A stretch of DNA of 64,000 nt from Neoechinorhynchus agilis (taxonomy: Eukaryota; Acanthocephala), in the NCBI GenBank assembly GCA_051530055.1, contig CM121343.1, positions 1,240,001 to 1,304,000 on the forward strand. Reading direction: 5' to 3'. Below are positions 1 to 10,783 of the stretch, piece after piece; the first letter of the stretch is position 1; every line of letters starts with the position of its first letter. Under the pieces are notes generated by a model, which was not told the origin of the DNA, made no database searches, and worked only from the letters and a program-made list of their open reading frames with translations. The translations under genes were made by a program, and so were the position numbers.

Positions 1-301
1 AGAAATTAACATATCTCCATTCCTTCGCATGTTGTAGCGCATACCTTCAACGCTGCTCCCTTCAACATGCTAGCAAGCTGCCTACGATACTCAGCGACAT
101 ATGCGCACGCGCGCACGCACCCACCCACCCACACATAGCTGTTCAATCATCCTTCCGGCCCGGAAGAGGCAGATGTTGCGTTTGCGCGCTCCATGGAACA
201 CCCGCCGTTGAGCTTTGATTGAACAGTCTACTACTTGTTCCGAATTTTCGCATCATATATACGCGTCTGTTGCCTTTCTCAACTTTAGAGTTTCAAGTTC
301 C
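1..301. other. Upstream region with a CA/CCCA-rich simple repeat
   Basis: No gene is seen here. Positions 102-136 are low-complexity DNA made of GCAC, CCCA and CACA steps. A stop in the frame of the downstream gene lies at 209-211 and an AG dinucleotide follows it, so the region could hold either the 5' UTR or the end of an upstream intron. A short ATG-started frame at 193 ends after ten codons. Confidence 0.5.
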
Positions 302-1967
302 ATGCAGCAACAGTACTTTCATCAAAGTCTCCAAGCTCGTCCTTCCACTTTGGCATCGCCCCAGCCTATTATCGATGAAATCGCACATAGGCTTGATAAG
401 CCCATGCTATTAAATCCTGCACAAAATATCGATAGTATAAAACATTCGAGATATCATCAAAGACCTTACAATAGCCTTATTGCAAGGGATATGTGTACTT
501 GTCTCCATCAACAGCAATATGGAATCGAGCAAAGTAACCAGACTGATTATAGTGATCCCAGGGCAACCAAACTGCCTTCAATGGATAATATTCATGTAGC
601 AAGTACAAGCTACGGAGAAGCACAAACCGAGAGATCTGCAGCTCCGCAAACGATCATTACTGATGACCCGGAAAACGAGGATGAAGCAGATGAAATCGAA
701 ACATTCTCCAATCACGCTATATCACTGCCACAAGAACACGCGGCAACCATTCCAAAGGCTAAAAATAAGAGATTCTTCACATTCCGCTTGAAGGACTCGA
801 AAAAAGCTAAGATTAAGAACAGATCAGTTGCCCACTTGAGTCGCGGAACACAAACCCGCCCAGTTTGCATCCTAGAGCGTTGCAAACCAGCAATAGGGGG
901 TCCACCGGATCATACACCTATTACTTCAACTGCACTTACTAGGTACAATCGACCCCCACAATCGAATTCAATTGAACGCCAAATCGTGCCAAGAATTTCC
1001 TTGCCTCCACATTATTGTGGATCAAGTATTACAAGGTTCTATTATTCCCTTTCCATGGTGATCATGAGCCACTCCACAAGAACCTTGTCATAATAACGAT
1101 TGGAATCTGAGGATGACACAATCGCCCATAATACAGGCAGTATATTCACCAACTTTGTCCCCGGCTCCATCAGTTTTATCTTTGGATGTGGTTTCTGAGG
1201 CGCTTGTTTCTAAGATCGATAAAGTAAGATCTTCAGGGTGGTTTCAGTACCATCAGCGTTGCTGCAACAATGCGATGAACTCACGTCGTTGTTTTCGGCG
1301 ATCCTATTATGGAAACGAACCAGTACGTTGTATTCCGGATGATTCTGAACATCCGAACACTACTACAAATGCCATTGCTACACTGGCCAAAGACGAACGA
1401 ACTAAAATCGAAGTTTTTTACAATAGCGTTGGTTCTTATGTTTATGTTTCTACTTCTGCGGCAATTCTTTTTACCAATCAATTAGATGCTACACTGAGTC
1501 TTACTGAATGGAAACGATTGTATGTGGGTGTTCCAATATGGTTGTTTAATACCGGTGTCACTCCAAAAAGACCTAGACGAGTGCAAATAGTGATGGCCGA
1601 ATTAGGCAGTGCCTTTATTCTCATTGATGCCACAGTAGATCATACAAGCGAAGTTCGAAATCCACGCCCAGGATATGTTACGCTAAGATTGAAGGATAGC
1701 AGAACTGTTATTGCATTACGGTTTCTTACAGTCAGCGCTGCAGATGCATTCTATGGCCACTATTGCTTGCTTTATCGGGACAAACGAAATATAGACATTT
1801 TCAAACCGCATGAAATCACCAAACCAGCTAAATATCGACCAATATTGTTTTGCAAAAAGGAACTGGTCTCAAAGAAAAAGATTTCCCCGCCAACAAGCTT
1901 CAGACACCTGAGCAGTTTGCATGAAAACCAGCGGGACAATCTATATTCTTTAACCGCGCTCACTTGA
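302..1967 (+). CDS. Two-exon gene of unknown function, possible PH/EVH1-like region
   Basis: Two adjacent open frames join across a probable intron at 1036-1111 (76 bases, GT..AG, with TAATAAC at 1091-1097 as a good branch-point match). The joined product is about 529 residues from the ATG at 302. The frame stays open upstream to 212, so an earlier exon is possible. The first half is low-complexity and polar, with a basic stretch near residue 160 (FFTFRLKDSKK) and RGTQT near residue 181, which fits the TQT anchor of dynein light chain LC8 ligands (inference). The second half, residues about 345-465, reads like a PH/EVH1-type fold, with WKRLYVGVPIWLF, RRVQIVMAELG and a closing helix AADAFYGHY. 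From memory it resembles an uncharacterised insect family with a similar block; I cannot name it. No breaks are seen. Confidence 0.65.
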
Positions 1968-2045
1968 TTTTTTCAATCATGCTTTAGAATTAAAAATGGT
2001 CCTTTTTCATGCTAACTAATGACCTTAGTACATTTTACGCTTGTT

Positions 2046-2070
2046 AAATAATAATAATAATAATAATAAG
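2046..2070. repeat. TAA microsatellite
   Basis: An uninterrupted run of AAT/TAA trinucleotides just downstream of the two-exon gene. Confidence 0.9.
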
Positions 2071-2275
2071 CAACATTTTTCAGTTGTTTTAACTTTTTAA
2101 CTCTAAATTTCTTTGCGATACAATCCAACAATTAAAATACAAGTACATAGATCGCCTCTAAAATTACAACGGCAAATTAGATTTCTTGAAATATCAGTTG
2201 CAACCTTTTGGTAAAGGATCATATCGAATAGTTTCTTGGATTGTATTCGGGGGATTGAAATTATTAACTTTTCTA

Positions 2276-2449
2276 GCGCAACTTTACTCTTAACCTCCAA
2301 TGAGGGTCCTCTACTTGAGTTCCTTTCATGTAAGCACCAATTAATCTAAAATGCATATTTTTATAGATGTCTGAAGAGGGCCGCATGCGGCCGAGAAAAT
2401 TTACAATAAATCAATTAATATCGCGTGGAGGTTAAGAGTAAAGTTGCGC
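2276..2449. repeat. 24-base inverted repeat enclosing a Penelope-like 3' signature
   Basis: The arms 2276-2299 and 2426-2449 are perfect reverse complements, separated by 126 bases. Between them lies CTGAAGA (2371-2377), a perfect hairpin GGCCGC/GCGGCC (2379-2392), GAAA (2395-2398) and AATAAA (2405-2410). That order matches the ends of Penelope-like fragments elsewhere in the window, so this is probably a Penelope-like terminal remnant. The rest of 1968-3025 is AT-rich with no gene seen. Confidence 0.5.
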
Positions 2450-3025
2450 CAGAACAATTAATAATCATATCGGATGTAGGGACCTTTGAGAGATCACTCT
2501 TCTTGAAGTTTAAAAGAATGGATATTGTTTACGCCACTAACAATGTGCTAGAATGATAGGCGCAGAAGCAAAGCATAGAAATAATTTAAATGAAGAATTT
2601 TGAATTTTTCATATAGTAATATATTTTAACATGAACTTTCTCTATTACTGAAGTGGGGAAAAGTGCGCTTATTTAGACTTGAACGCTTTCAGTTGATTAA
2701 ATGCGCAAAAGTGTTCTTAAAATTATTAGTCGCATCTATGCACGAAACGCATAAATTAAGCCCTCCTGTGTAGAAAAATATGATTATACAACAAGGGGAA
2801 CCTTATTTTCTGAATTTTTAGATAAAAAGTTGGGGAGCTTTTTCATTTCACTTTCCAGTTTATGTGGCATTTTCGGATGAAATTACTCAATCAAATAAGC
2901 AAGTTGGCTTATTTGTCATTCATAAAATAAGCCACCCTTTTCAAATAAACAACTCTACGAAATTGTTCTAGTATAGCGTAGTTTACAGGAATGTCTCAAC
3001 TTATCATTAATTGGCTGCGATTTCT

Positions 3026-4111
3026 TCATTGATTTTGAAACTTTGATTGCATCTTTCTGAAAACAGAAAATTCGACAAAAAGTGGGTAGTGATCACTTCC
3101 GTTTCGTATTGAAGGAATTGGTCCGCTGAATACAACATGATTCGGATAATTAAAAGTTGTACTTGACATTGGAACTAATCCATAGGAAGTTCCATGTGAA
3201 TAAAAGATATGATCAACTTCAACATAGTAGTTACCGAAAGGACTTGGCCATCGATAAATTCCAAACGGAAGCATGTCACCAGGGTGAATAGGTATGAGAT
3301 TTAGATCGTTTCGGTACACCCGAGCTTCCTTGGCGTTATGTCCAGCGCCTATTTCACAATTTGCGGATACTTTTAAATGATCGGGCAGCAGAGGATTCGG
3401 TATGGGAACGAACGATTGTGGTAATTTACAAAGACTATTCATTGCGATTTGAGTTCTGGAGTAATTATCGATATTAATAGCTTCACCGGTAACGAATTTC
3501 CAAAGTGGGGAATTAGAAGCCGAGTTAAAATCACCAGCTAATATTATTGGAGGAATGTATTCAAACCCCCATTGTCTTGAATACTTGTGTAAATTACTTA
3601 GAAGAAGAACGGCTTGGGCGAGTTTTGCATCCCCACGTCGAGGGTTGAAGCAAATGTGAACATTTGCTGTACATATCCGCAAATCACTGAGATCGTTGTG
3701 CTCCAAAATAATTATCTGGGCTACATTTGGATGATTTAATGTTTCACTTGAAGTTTTTTGGAGATTGATATTAATATCTTGTACCAAACTGAAAATCGAG
3801 CGTCTGAAGAATGTGGCGCACCCATCGGTTTTTGGTTCACCTCTTTTTATGTAACAGCCTTCATAGCCCAATTGTAGTAGTCGTTCACGCATCTCAGGAT
3901 AATGATCGGACTGAACTTCCTGTAGACACAGTATGTCACAATTTGCGGAATAAATTGTGTTCAAAATCAGATCTCTCCGAAGATCCCATTTTAAAAAATG
4001 ATCATCTATACCTCTGTAGATTGAGCGATTAGCTTCTATTAAATCTTGGGACAGTATGTTGAATGAACAAAGTTTCAGACGCAAAATCGACTTTAATATC
4101 GACCTGCGCAT
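3026..4111 (-). CDS. angel: Angel homologue, CCR4-type endonuclease/exonuclease/phosphatase family
   Basis: The product is about 361 residues from the ATG at 4111; the frame continues open for 13 codons upstream and a TTTCAG just before the ATG could be a splice acceptor. Family hallmarks are in order: SFNILSQDL near residue 16, the metal-binding glutamate in CLQEVQSDHY (about residue 65), GDFNS near 191, the long insert with HPGDMLPFGIYRWPSP, VDHIFYS, and the C-terminal SDHYPLFVEF near 340. The length is close to fly Angel. Characterised animal members (ANGEL1/2) act as 2',3'-cyclic phosphatases on RNA ends, and relatives are mRNA deadenylases; the choice for this protein is inference. The short basic N-terminus (MRRSILKSILRLK) could be a mitochondrial presequence. 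No breaks are seen and it looks functional. Confidence 0.9.
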   Translation of the reverse strand: MRRSILKSILRLKLCSFNILSQDLIEANRSIYRGIDDHFLKWDLRRDLILNTIYSANCDILCLQEVQSDHYPEMRERLLQLGYEGCYIKRGEPKTDGCATFFRRSIFSLVQDININLQKTSSETLNHPNVAQIIILEHNDLSDLRICTANVHICFNPRRGDAKLAQAVLLLSNLHKYSRQWGFEYIPPIILAGDFNSASNSPLWKFVTGEAINIDNYSRTQIAMNSLCKLPQSFVPIPNPLLPDHLKVSANCEIGAGHNAKEARVYRNDLNLIPIHPGDMLPFGIYRWPSPFGNYYVEVDHIFYSHGTSYGLVPMSSTTFNYPNHVVFSGPIPSIRNGSDHYPLFVEFSVFRKMQSKFQNQ

Positions 4112-5403
4112 ATTCTGAAATGTCAAAGTATTGGCAATAGCAATTATCACAATAAACTTTATCGAATCTAATTGCTTAACATATTTGAGTGTAAAGACTA
4201 GAGAAACCTGTTCAAAGGATTCCCCGGAGTGAGCTCATTCATGACAAATGTCGTTTAAACGTCTAAGAAACATAACTCAAAGGACCGCTGCTCAGATAAA
4301 AATAATGGCGAGTTTTTCCTGATTGTACCCCATGGAACAGTTTGAGAAAATTCTGCCACTTGTTATAAAATATGGAATCACAGAACAGAATTAAAATGGA
4401 ACTAATTGCTTAGGTTTAGCGGCAAATGCTTGGATCCGTCGTTATATATAGTTTTCAACCTCTCACCATTGAGACAATTGGAGCCTTCGCAATCAAGATT
4501 GGAAAATGGTTTGTCGCAATAAAAACAAACTACGGCCGTGTAGTCAACTATTTTTATAGGAGAATCAACGATTCAGAAATGGAATGCTGGATGCACCCTC
4601 GGGGTAATGGAGGATAAAGATGTTCCTCCGTTGTCATTGAAACCTTGACAAAAATTAGTCAAAAGGTATTCAAATTCTAACGAATAGATTGGATTGCCAA
4701 TTAAATCATTGAATTGTCGTCAATCCACTAAATTTGGCGGGGGGAGTAAGTAAAGGGATGGTATCGTCTTGGAATTGGCAATAACACAAAACCGCGTGCA
4801 AAGTCTGTAACTTTCGAAAGAGTGAACTTCATTGATGATACAACGAACCAAATGATTCATTCAATTATGAGAACGAAGGTTGCAGTTTGGTTGTACAACA
4901 ATAAAGGGATCACCCTCGGAAACACTTTTAAGACGAAGATAAACATTGATCCGACTCTCGGTTTATACTAGATTCAGTGTTTTCAGTGCGATAAAGTGTA
5001 AATGGGATGAACGATGCAGTGTATACAGAAGAGGATCGCCCAACATAGGCTCGTCCGTCGGATTTTTGGGAGGGGCCAAAAACTTGGAAAACGTCTTGTG
5101 TTTGAGGCCTTCTTCAAATTAACTGCCAGCGAAGTTTTAAAAATCAATGGAAAACGCGAAACAGTGCAGGGAGGGGGGACGCGGGCCGACATATAGTCTC
5201 CGAACTTCGGGGATGGCGATTTCGCGTCCCCGAACCACACAATGCGAGGCTTCCTCGCCAAAAATGAATTATCATCACCACCATTCAAACTTTATCCATG
5301 AATTAAATTATTATCAAATTTATCGCTAAAAATTGCAACAACCAGCGTAATTCAGATTTTTCACAAAAAAATCAGATTCTGTTAATCTCCTTTAAATTAA
5401 AAA
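4112..5403. other. Intergenic stretch, nothing recognised
   Basis: Short overlapping frames exist at 4426-4617 and 4983-5329, but they show no family likeness and no splice or codon pattern worth calling. Confidence 0.5.
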
Positions 5404-5872
5404 CGACCAATTATTAATAAAATGTGAGTTTAATTTTTTTTCTTGCAAAAGTGAAAAATTTAGTTCCTTAAACTTTCAATGCACTTGAGGCCGTTTAGAT
5501 ACTATTGATTTTTCAACGATTTCTGATTGTTTCACAAATTTACTTAAGCATAAATGCTACAATTTGTTGTCTTCAAATGTTATGTTTGTTCGGCAGCTTC
5601 CTTGATGGCCGCGGCATTGCCGCGTTGGATCGCCGCGCTGATTCGCTGCAACAGGAAGCTGCTGGATCGCATATCGCCGGTGGCATGTTTTGGCATCCCT
5701 CCCAGTCGTGAGAGGTGTAGCATTTATGCTTAAGTAAATTTGTGAAACAATCAGAAATTGTTGAAAAATCAATAGTATCTAAACGGCCTCAAGTGCATTG
5801 AAAGTTTAAGGAACTAAATTTTTCACTTTTGCAAGAAAAAAATTAAACTCACATTTTATTAATAATTGGTCG
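5404..5872. mobile_element. Foldback (MITE-like) element with about 157-base terminal inverted repeats
   Basis: The arms 5404-5560 and 5717-5872 are near-perfect reverse complements beginning CGACCAATTATTAATAAAA. The 156-base loop is GC-rich, unlike the AT-rich arms. Read on the minus strand (about 5703-5590) the loop encodes SFLLQRISAAIQRGNAAA, which matches the C-terminal end of the endonuclease-bearing retroelement at 45.4-47.5 kb (VFLRQNISLAAQRGNAAS). The loop is therefore probably a captured piece of a related retroelement. No transposase is present and no clear target-site duplication was found. Confidence 0.8.
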
Positions 5873-6659
5873 GCTAAAATTTGGGGTTTTATGAGTGTCG
5901 AAAAGAGATCAAACCATAAACCATCAATAAAAACGAAGCCGTCGCAATGAAATGCAACTATAATTCTAGCCAATAAATCGTTTGATCATAGATCCGTATT
6001 AGCGAAGTGTAGGCTGCAACTTGTATTAAAGTCTTCTGCGGAAACGCCTCACAGGAATTAATGTTGAGCAGAGATTGAAGAATGGATCACATATCCCCTT
6101 TGGCTCTAGACTCTATGACGTTTTCGATTCTTTTATTGTGTTCAATTTGGAGCTTATATTTCAGGTCTTTTATGAACCCTGAGCATTAGTCCTCAACGGT
6201 GATCCAGAATCAATGGACCGATGCAACCATCAATCCTCATCATCGTCTCAACTTCTAGTTTTGCCATGAACTATGAGGATTTCCGCTCAAGAAAACGGGT
6301 CGGGGTTCACGCGACCAGAGTCCTCATCTCTATTGTTCTTTTATGATGGAAAGCAACACAATAAATCATTGGATTGATCAGGAACACATAGATGAACCGT
6401 CAAATTTGTGGCGGACGACCACGATTCCCTATTGACAAAAGAAATCGTAACACCTTATATCCGCAACAGTCGAAACTGTTTAGAGATTAATTAACATAAA
6501 ATATAAATCCTAATCCCAGAAAATGATTTTCCCTATCTGCCACTATTGTGTGAGTTCATCGCATAAAGGTTTTTTCCAAGGTTTTGCGAAGTTTTCAAAC
6601 CACTTAAATTGCTGTGCGCGTCCAGCTTTAACAGAGTTTTCTTACTGTTTTTATATGGT
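5873..6659. other. Intergenic stretch, nothing recognised
   Basis: AT-rich sequence with no long frame, repeat or family likeness that I can support. Confidence 0.5.
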
Positions 6660-6930
6660 GGAAAAATTGAAGTAATTTATTAGGTCCGATTGTTTTCGGA
6701 ACCACAATCTTGTATTCGTTTATCAAGGTTGCTTGTAGGATTTTCCAGACTGGTGGTCTTAATCTATATCACAAATTGGGGACCGTGCACATTGGTAAGG
6801 GATCCATCATGCTGGCCGTGCTAAAAAGCCGTGATAGGCCTTAAAAATAGCTTACAAGCAACCTTCATAAAGGCCCAAAATTGTACCGAAATATCGAATC
6901 TAATAGATTACTTAGTGTTGGTACTTCCAT
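6660..6930. mobile_element. Penelope-like terminal repeat pair, inverted
   Basis: The left part (about 6670-6745, minus strand) and the right part (about 6850-6925, plus strand) carry the same ordered words: CCTTGATAAAC or CCTTCATAAA, a spacer, CCGAAA and AATAAATT or TAATAGATT. They face each other. The same paired arrangement is the building block of the tandem array at 30.5-31.6 kb. No coding part is attached. Confidence 0.5.
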
Positions 6931-7234
6931 TACTCTCCTTTTTCCTTTAGTTACACAACTAACTGTTATCTTGGATTACGCAAGAGATTGAATCACTTAG
7001 ATCCTTAACCTTTAATGTATTGAGTTTGTGCATCCCTCTGGATCCTCAGATACTTCTCGGGGAGGCGGGACTCATCAGTGAATTTCCTCCCTTCACCGAG
7101 GTATTTGGTCCTCTTTAATTGTGAGTAATCAACGACCGTGGATTTGAACAATTTGACCCTCTCGACAACTACGGAGTGTACAAACTTTACCATTTTTATG
7201 CCTTAGGGGTAAGGGTTGAATTCTCTTATGTCTA

Positions 7235-8200
7235 CTGGCAAGCCGGTTATATTAATTAGTATTGAAGTCCCCTGCAATTAAGAATTGGTGCGAATTTGTG
7301 GAGTTTATGAGCTCCATCATAGAGTCAATTTGGAGCAAGGAGGACTCAGGTCGGGAGGCGGGAGGGGCTTCTCAGAGGAGCTATGAAATGGACTGCGATG
7401 AATTCTAAATCGGGGTTTTGAAGAGAGGCTGTGAGAGATAAAGAGTAAGGTAGCGATTGCCATACGTAAATTGAGACCTCCCTTCTGGACGGTCATCGCT
7501 GCATGTATGGAAGGAAGAGTACCCGGGAAGGATGAATGAATCGCTGTTGAAGGGGGTAAGCCACGTTTCTGTTAAGATGACTACGTCGGCTTTTGAGGTA
7601 GATGAAATGAGTGAAATTTCATCTAGTTTAGGAAGGCGGATACGAGTATTGGAGTAGAAAACGGCGGGGAAGGTAATTTTGGATTTCGGAAAATCGGGGG
7701 CGGAGGTGAGGGAGATTGGGGTTGCATTGTTCGTTGTGTGTGGTGTGTTAAGGGAGGAATCGTTACAAGTTGCCGATCTAGAACGATTGATTATCCTAAA
7801 CTGAGAAGTCCGGGGCGGCTAGAAAATTTGAGTTGGGATCAGTGAATGGTAATGATAGAAATGAATTTAGGGTTGAGACTTTGCATGGATCAGGTACGGT
7901 TGGATGGGCTGATTTATGGTGATTTAGAGTAGGGGTAGAGAGGTAATTATTTACTTGATTCGGGAAATGGAGAGAATTTAATGTGGAATGGCTGGGAGAT
8001 CGACCTTTGTGGTTATTCGGATGCCGGTGGATTTGCACGTAATCAAAGAAACTGGGAAGTCGCTTATTCTTCGATTTTTTGGGATGAGAGAGATGTTCGT
8101 GGGTTTTTGCTAAAAGCGACAGGTTACATTGGGAAGATGAGTTCTGGGTTGAGTTTGGAACGGCGATGGAAAGAATTTGTGAATAAATACAGGTAAGTGA
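7235..8200 (-). mobile_element. LINE fragment, 5' half (apurinic-type endonuclease region)
   Basis: On the minus strand the translation shows proline- and serine-rich ORF1-like sequence (about 8040-7796) followed by endonuclease pieces, including an ETWL-like block near 7560 and IAGDFNTN near 7290. These match the order and wording of the fuller LINE at 47.8-51.7 kb (INETWLSPHSK, ILGDFNTLP). Several stops and frame changes interrupt it, and the reverse transcriptase half is absent. The flanks 6931-7234 and 8201-8764 hold no recognised gene. Confidence 0.6.
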
Positions 8201-8764
8201 AAATTACACCAGGGCGTTAGTTTGATTCGTTCATTGAAGGCTGCAGGGGAACACACAGATAACTTTTAATGTCAAAAGGATTGGCAGAATTGTAAGAACG
8301 TTCTAACACGGATGATTCGTTATATTTCAGGACGGTGTCATATTCATTCGGAGATCTAATAGAATTCGAGTTGTGCTATATAAATATACTATTTGATCGC
8401 TGCTAGATACACGTAGAGCTGCTTCATTTCTAGGATAAAAAAGATTGAAAACGCAATTAGCCTTCATTTTGCACTATGCATCGAAGTCAATAAGTAGCAT
8501 TTTGTTGTCAAAATTCAGACAAGAAATAAAACGAACAAAAAAACAGTGATATGTTCAAAGGTAAATCAAATTTGAAAAAAGGTTAGCTGTGCGCTCAATT
8601 CTCTTGACCTACGCATTGGAGTGCTGGACGTGAGCCCACAGACCAACTGTTGGCGTAACAAAATTTCTAGGATAATTATGAACAGCGGTCTGCCGATAAA
8701 ATGCCAATTATATTTTCGACCTTTGTGCTGATAGGAAACTTCATTTTCCGTAAATACCAGGAGG

Positions 8765-9325
8765 TAGTAATTATTGTTTAGGTCTACACCCGGTAAATGA
8801 TTATTTATTAAAGACGTTTCTAACCTCGTCGGGTCCCCAGTACCTCACATATCGACACCAGGAGATAGAAATGAGGGCAGCTATCTACAAAGTTTCTTGT
8901 AGCCAATGCAACAGTAATTACATCGGATAAACAGGCCGGAATTTGAAAACGAGATTGGCGGAGCATAAACGGTCCAAGACGGAAAAGGTGGTATCGTCGA
9001 ATATCGCACTATACGATGTGCAAACTGGCCAGTGGTAAATTGCGATTAAACAATGGTTTTAGCAAGTGAACGTAATAACTTTCGACGCTTAATTTAGGAA
9101 GCCTACTTAATCAAAGAAAAGAAACCGGGCATGATAGACGAACAAGGCTACAAACTCTGCCTTCATAGCTAAAAAATGGAACAACGCAAACAACCCAAAG
9201 TGCGTGTGAGAGCTAAATAACCATTTAACCACTTGTATTTTAGAACTGATGATGAACCCTACGAAGTTCGAAACATTTCTAATAAAAACTTATTTACCGG
9301 ATGAAGACCTAAACAATAATTCTGC
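8765..9325 (+). mobile_element. Penelope-like element remnant between inverted terminal repeats
   Basis: A terminal block at about 8774-8850 recurs inverted at about 9250-9322. Between them the plus strand still reads as a GIY-YIG endonuclease remnant (SCSQCNSNYIG, then TRLAEHKR near 8955). The right end carries CTGATGA (9246-9252), GAAA (9270-9273) and AATAAA (9281-9286) before GAAGACCTAAAC, the usual end of this family. It is decayed and not functional. Confidence 0.65.
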
Positions 9326-9663
9326 ATGTAAATCGCTGTCGCTTTCGTTTGCCTCAGTTGTTGTACGTCGTTTTGTCCCCAAACCAGTTTCTTAACGAAG
9401 AGGCATGCTATTTATTCCGATAAAACATTGTAGGTTAAATCCGTAGCCAATGATGCAGAAAATTACTAAGTATATCTTCGCTAACGTCGAAGTAAGATCC
9501 TGAATTTCGCCTGTTTTCTTGCACCAGGAATCTTGGAAGAAGCGCCAATACACGATCCGCGATTTTACAAAAGTAAAAAAGTCGTCCGATTTTTAGTTAG
9601 GATATCCTTGTTCTCTTAACATTTTAGTAATTTTATCTTCTTCCACCTTGAAGCACGAAGCAC

Positions 9664-10390
9664 TTGAACATATTTGTTTGGCTCTCGCATACAGTGCTTT
9701 TGCGGCCAATATTTTGTATGTCAGCCAGGATGAAGATGTGGGGAACTATCAAAAAAGGAGATCAAAAGGAATGCGTAAAAGAAAACTCGATATGGTTGGG
9801 AGGCCGCTTCATTAGCGACGTATGTACGGCGAACGTTAGGAAGGCAACCCAGGGGATTCCTTGTAGGTTTTATACCAAAGCTGGTGGAACCCTTGCTGGG
9901 TACTTCAAGAGGAAGCCAGAAAGGAAGCACGACGCAGGGGTATACGGCATACCGTGTAAAGATTGCAATGCGGTCTATATAGGTCAGACCATCCAGGGAC
10001 TGAAGAAACGCATTCAACAGCACAAATATAACGTGCGAAAAGGAGACACCGCGTCAGCGATTTTCAACCATATCTCCATACACGACCACGAGGTCAATTT
10101 TGAGGGCGCCAGGATGCTAGTGCAGGAAGAAAACCTGGAGAGGAGGTTGACAATGGAAGCTCTGATGATTAAAAAAGAAGACCACCTTATGGAGGGCAAC
10201 AAAAGTAATGTCACGCTTATGTTGCAGCCGGAAGAGGTTAAAACATGGTCCAGGATCCAGGATGCTACCGGGCAAGAGGCATTTTTTAAAAGAGATTCTC
10301 AAGACAATAATTTTTTCAGATGACCAAAAGCCTGAAGAGGGAGACTTTGCTCTCCGAAAATTCGCATAATAAAAAACGTCTGGGTGTCCG
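9664..10390 (+). mobile_element. Penelope-like element, GIY-YIG endonuclease end
   Basis: An open frame of about 219 codons encodes the C-terminal endonuclease of a Penelope-like retroelement. CRFYTKAGGTLAGYFKRK leads into GVYGIPCKDCNAVYIGQT, the GIY-YIG core with its CXXC insert, then RIQQHK and a C-terminal EALMIKKEDHLMEG. The reverse transcriptase is missing, so it is 5'-truncated. Just after the stop lies CTGAAGA (10332-10338), a GGAG/CTCC hairpin, GAAA (10356-10359) and AATAAA (10368-10373). The stretch 9326-9663 before it is unassigned. Confidence 0.8.
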
Positions 10391-10531
10391 CACAAAACAA
10401 ATAAACGCCAAAAATCTAAAATATTAGCGATTTAACAATTGATAAAACATTTGCAATTGATATTATTAAATAATATAAAAGTGATAACTTTTAACTTAAT
10501 ATAACAAGAATTAAAAGACGATTAGAAACGA

Positions 10532-10770
10532 AATATTTCTCAATACCAAATCGTTCAAGGAGCATCATTAGTGCAACTCGTAATCAATATTTATAATGCG
10601 CTTATCAATAGAACGAAAGGAAAAATTTTATTATTAAAATGTTGATATGTGCGGTACCGAGTTTTATGATTAGAAGTGTAGTTTAGGCCTTAAATCAAGG
10701 GTGGAAATTTCCGACAAACTTACATCATGAGATCTCAAGTTGAATCTGTATTTTTGGGGTATTTTTGAAA
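10532..10770 (+). repeat. Shortened relative of the large inverted-arm repeat
   Basis: 10532-10640 matches 54361-54465 of the right arm, and 10694-10770 matches 55297-55375 of the same arm; about 830 bases between the two matches are absent here. A short Penelope-like terminal string (GATATGTGCGGTACCGAG, near 10643) sits at the junction. This shows that part of the arm sequence belongs to a dispersed repeat. Confidence 0.6.
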
Positions 10771-10783
10771 GTAAAATCTGATG

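Noticed and set aside
4983-5329. Overlapping ORFs on both strands
   Set aside because: Mutual overlap, no domain, and no repeat or conservation to choose between them.
8180-8200. Strong 5' splice-site match AG/GTAAGTG
   Set aside because: It follows a plus-strand ORF that is antisense to a LINE fragment; no exon supports it.
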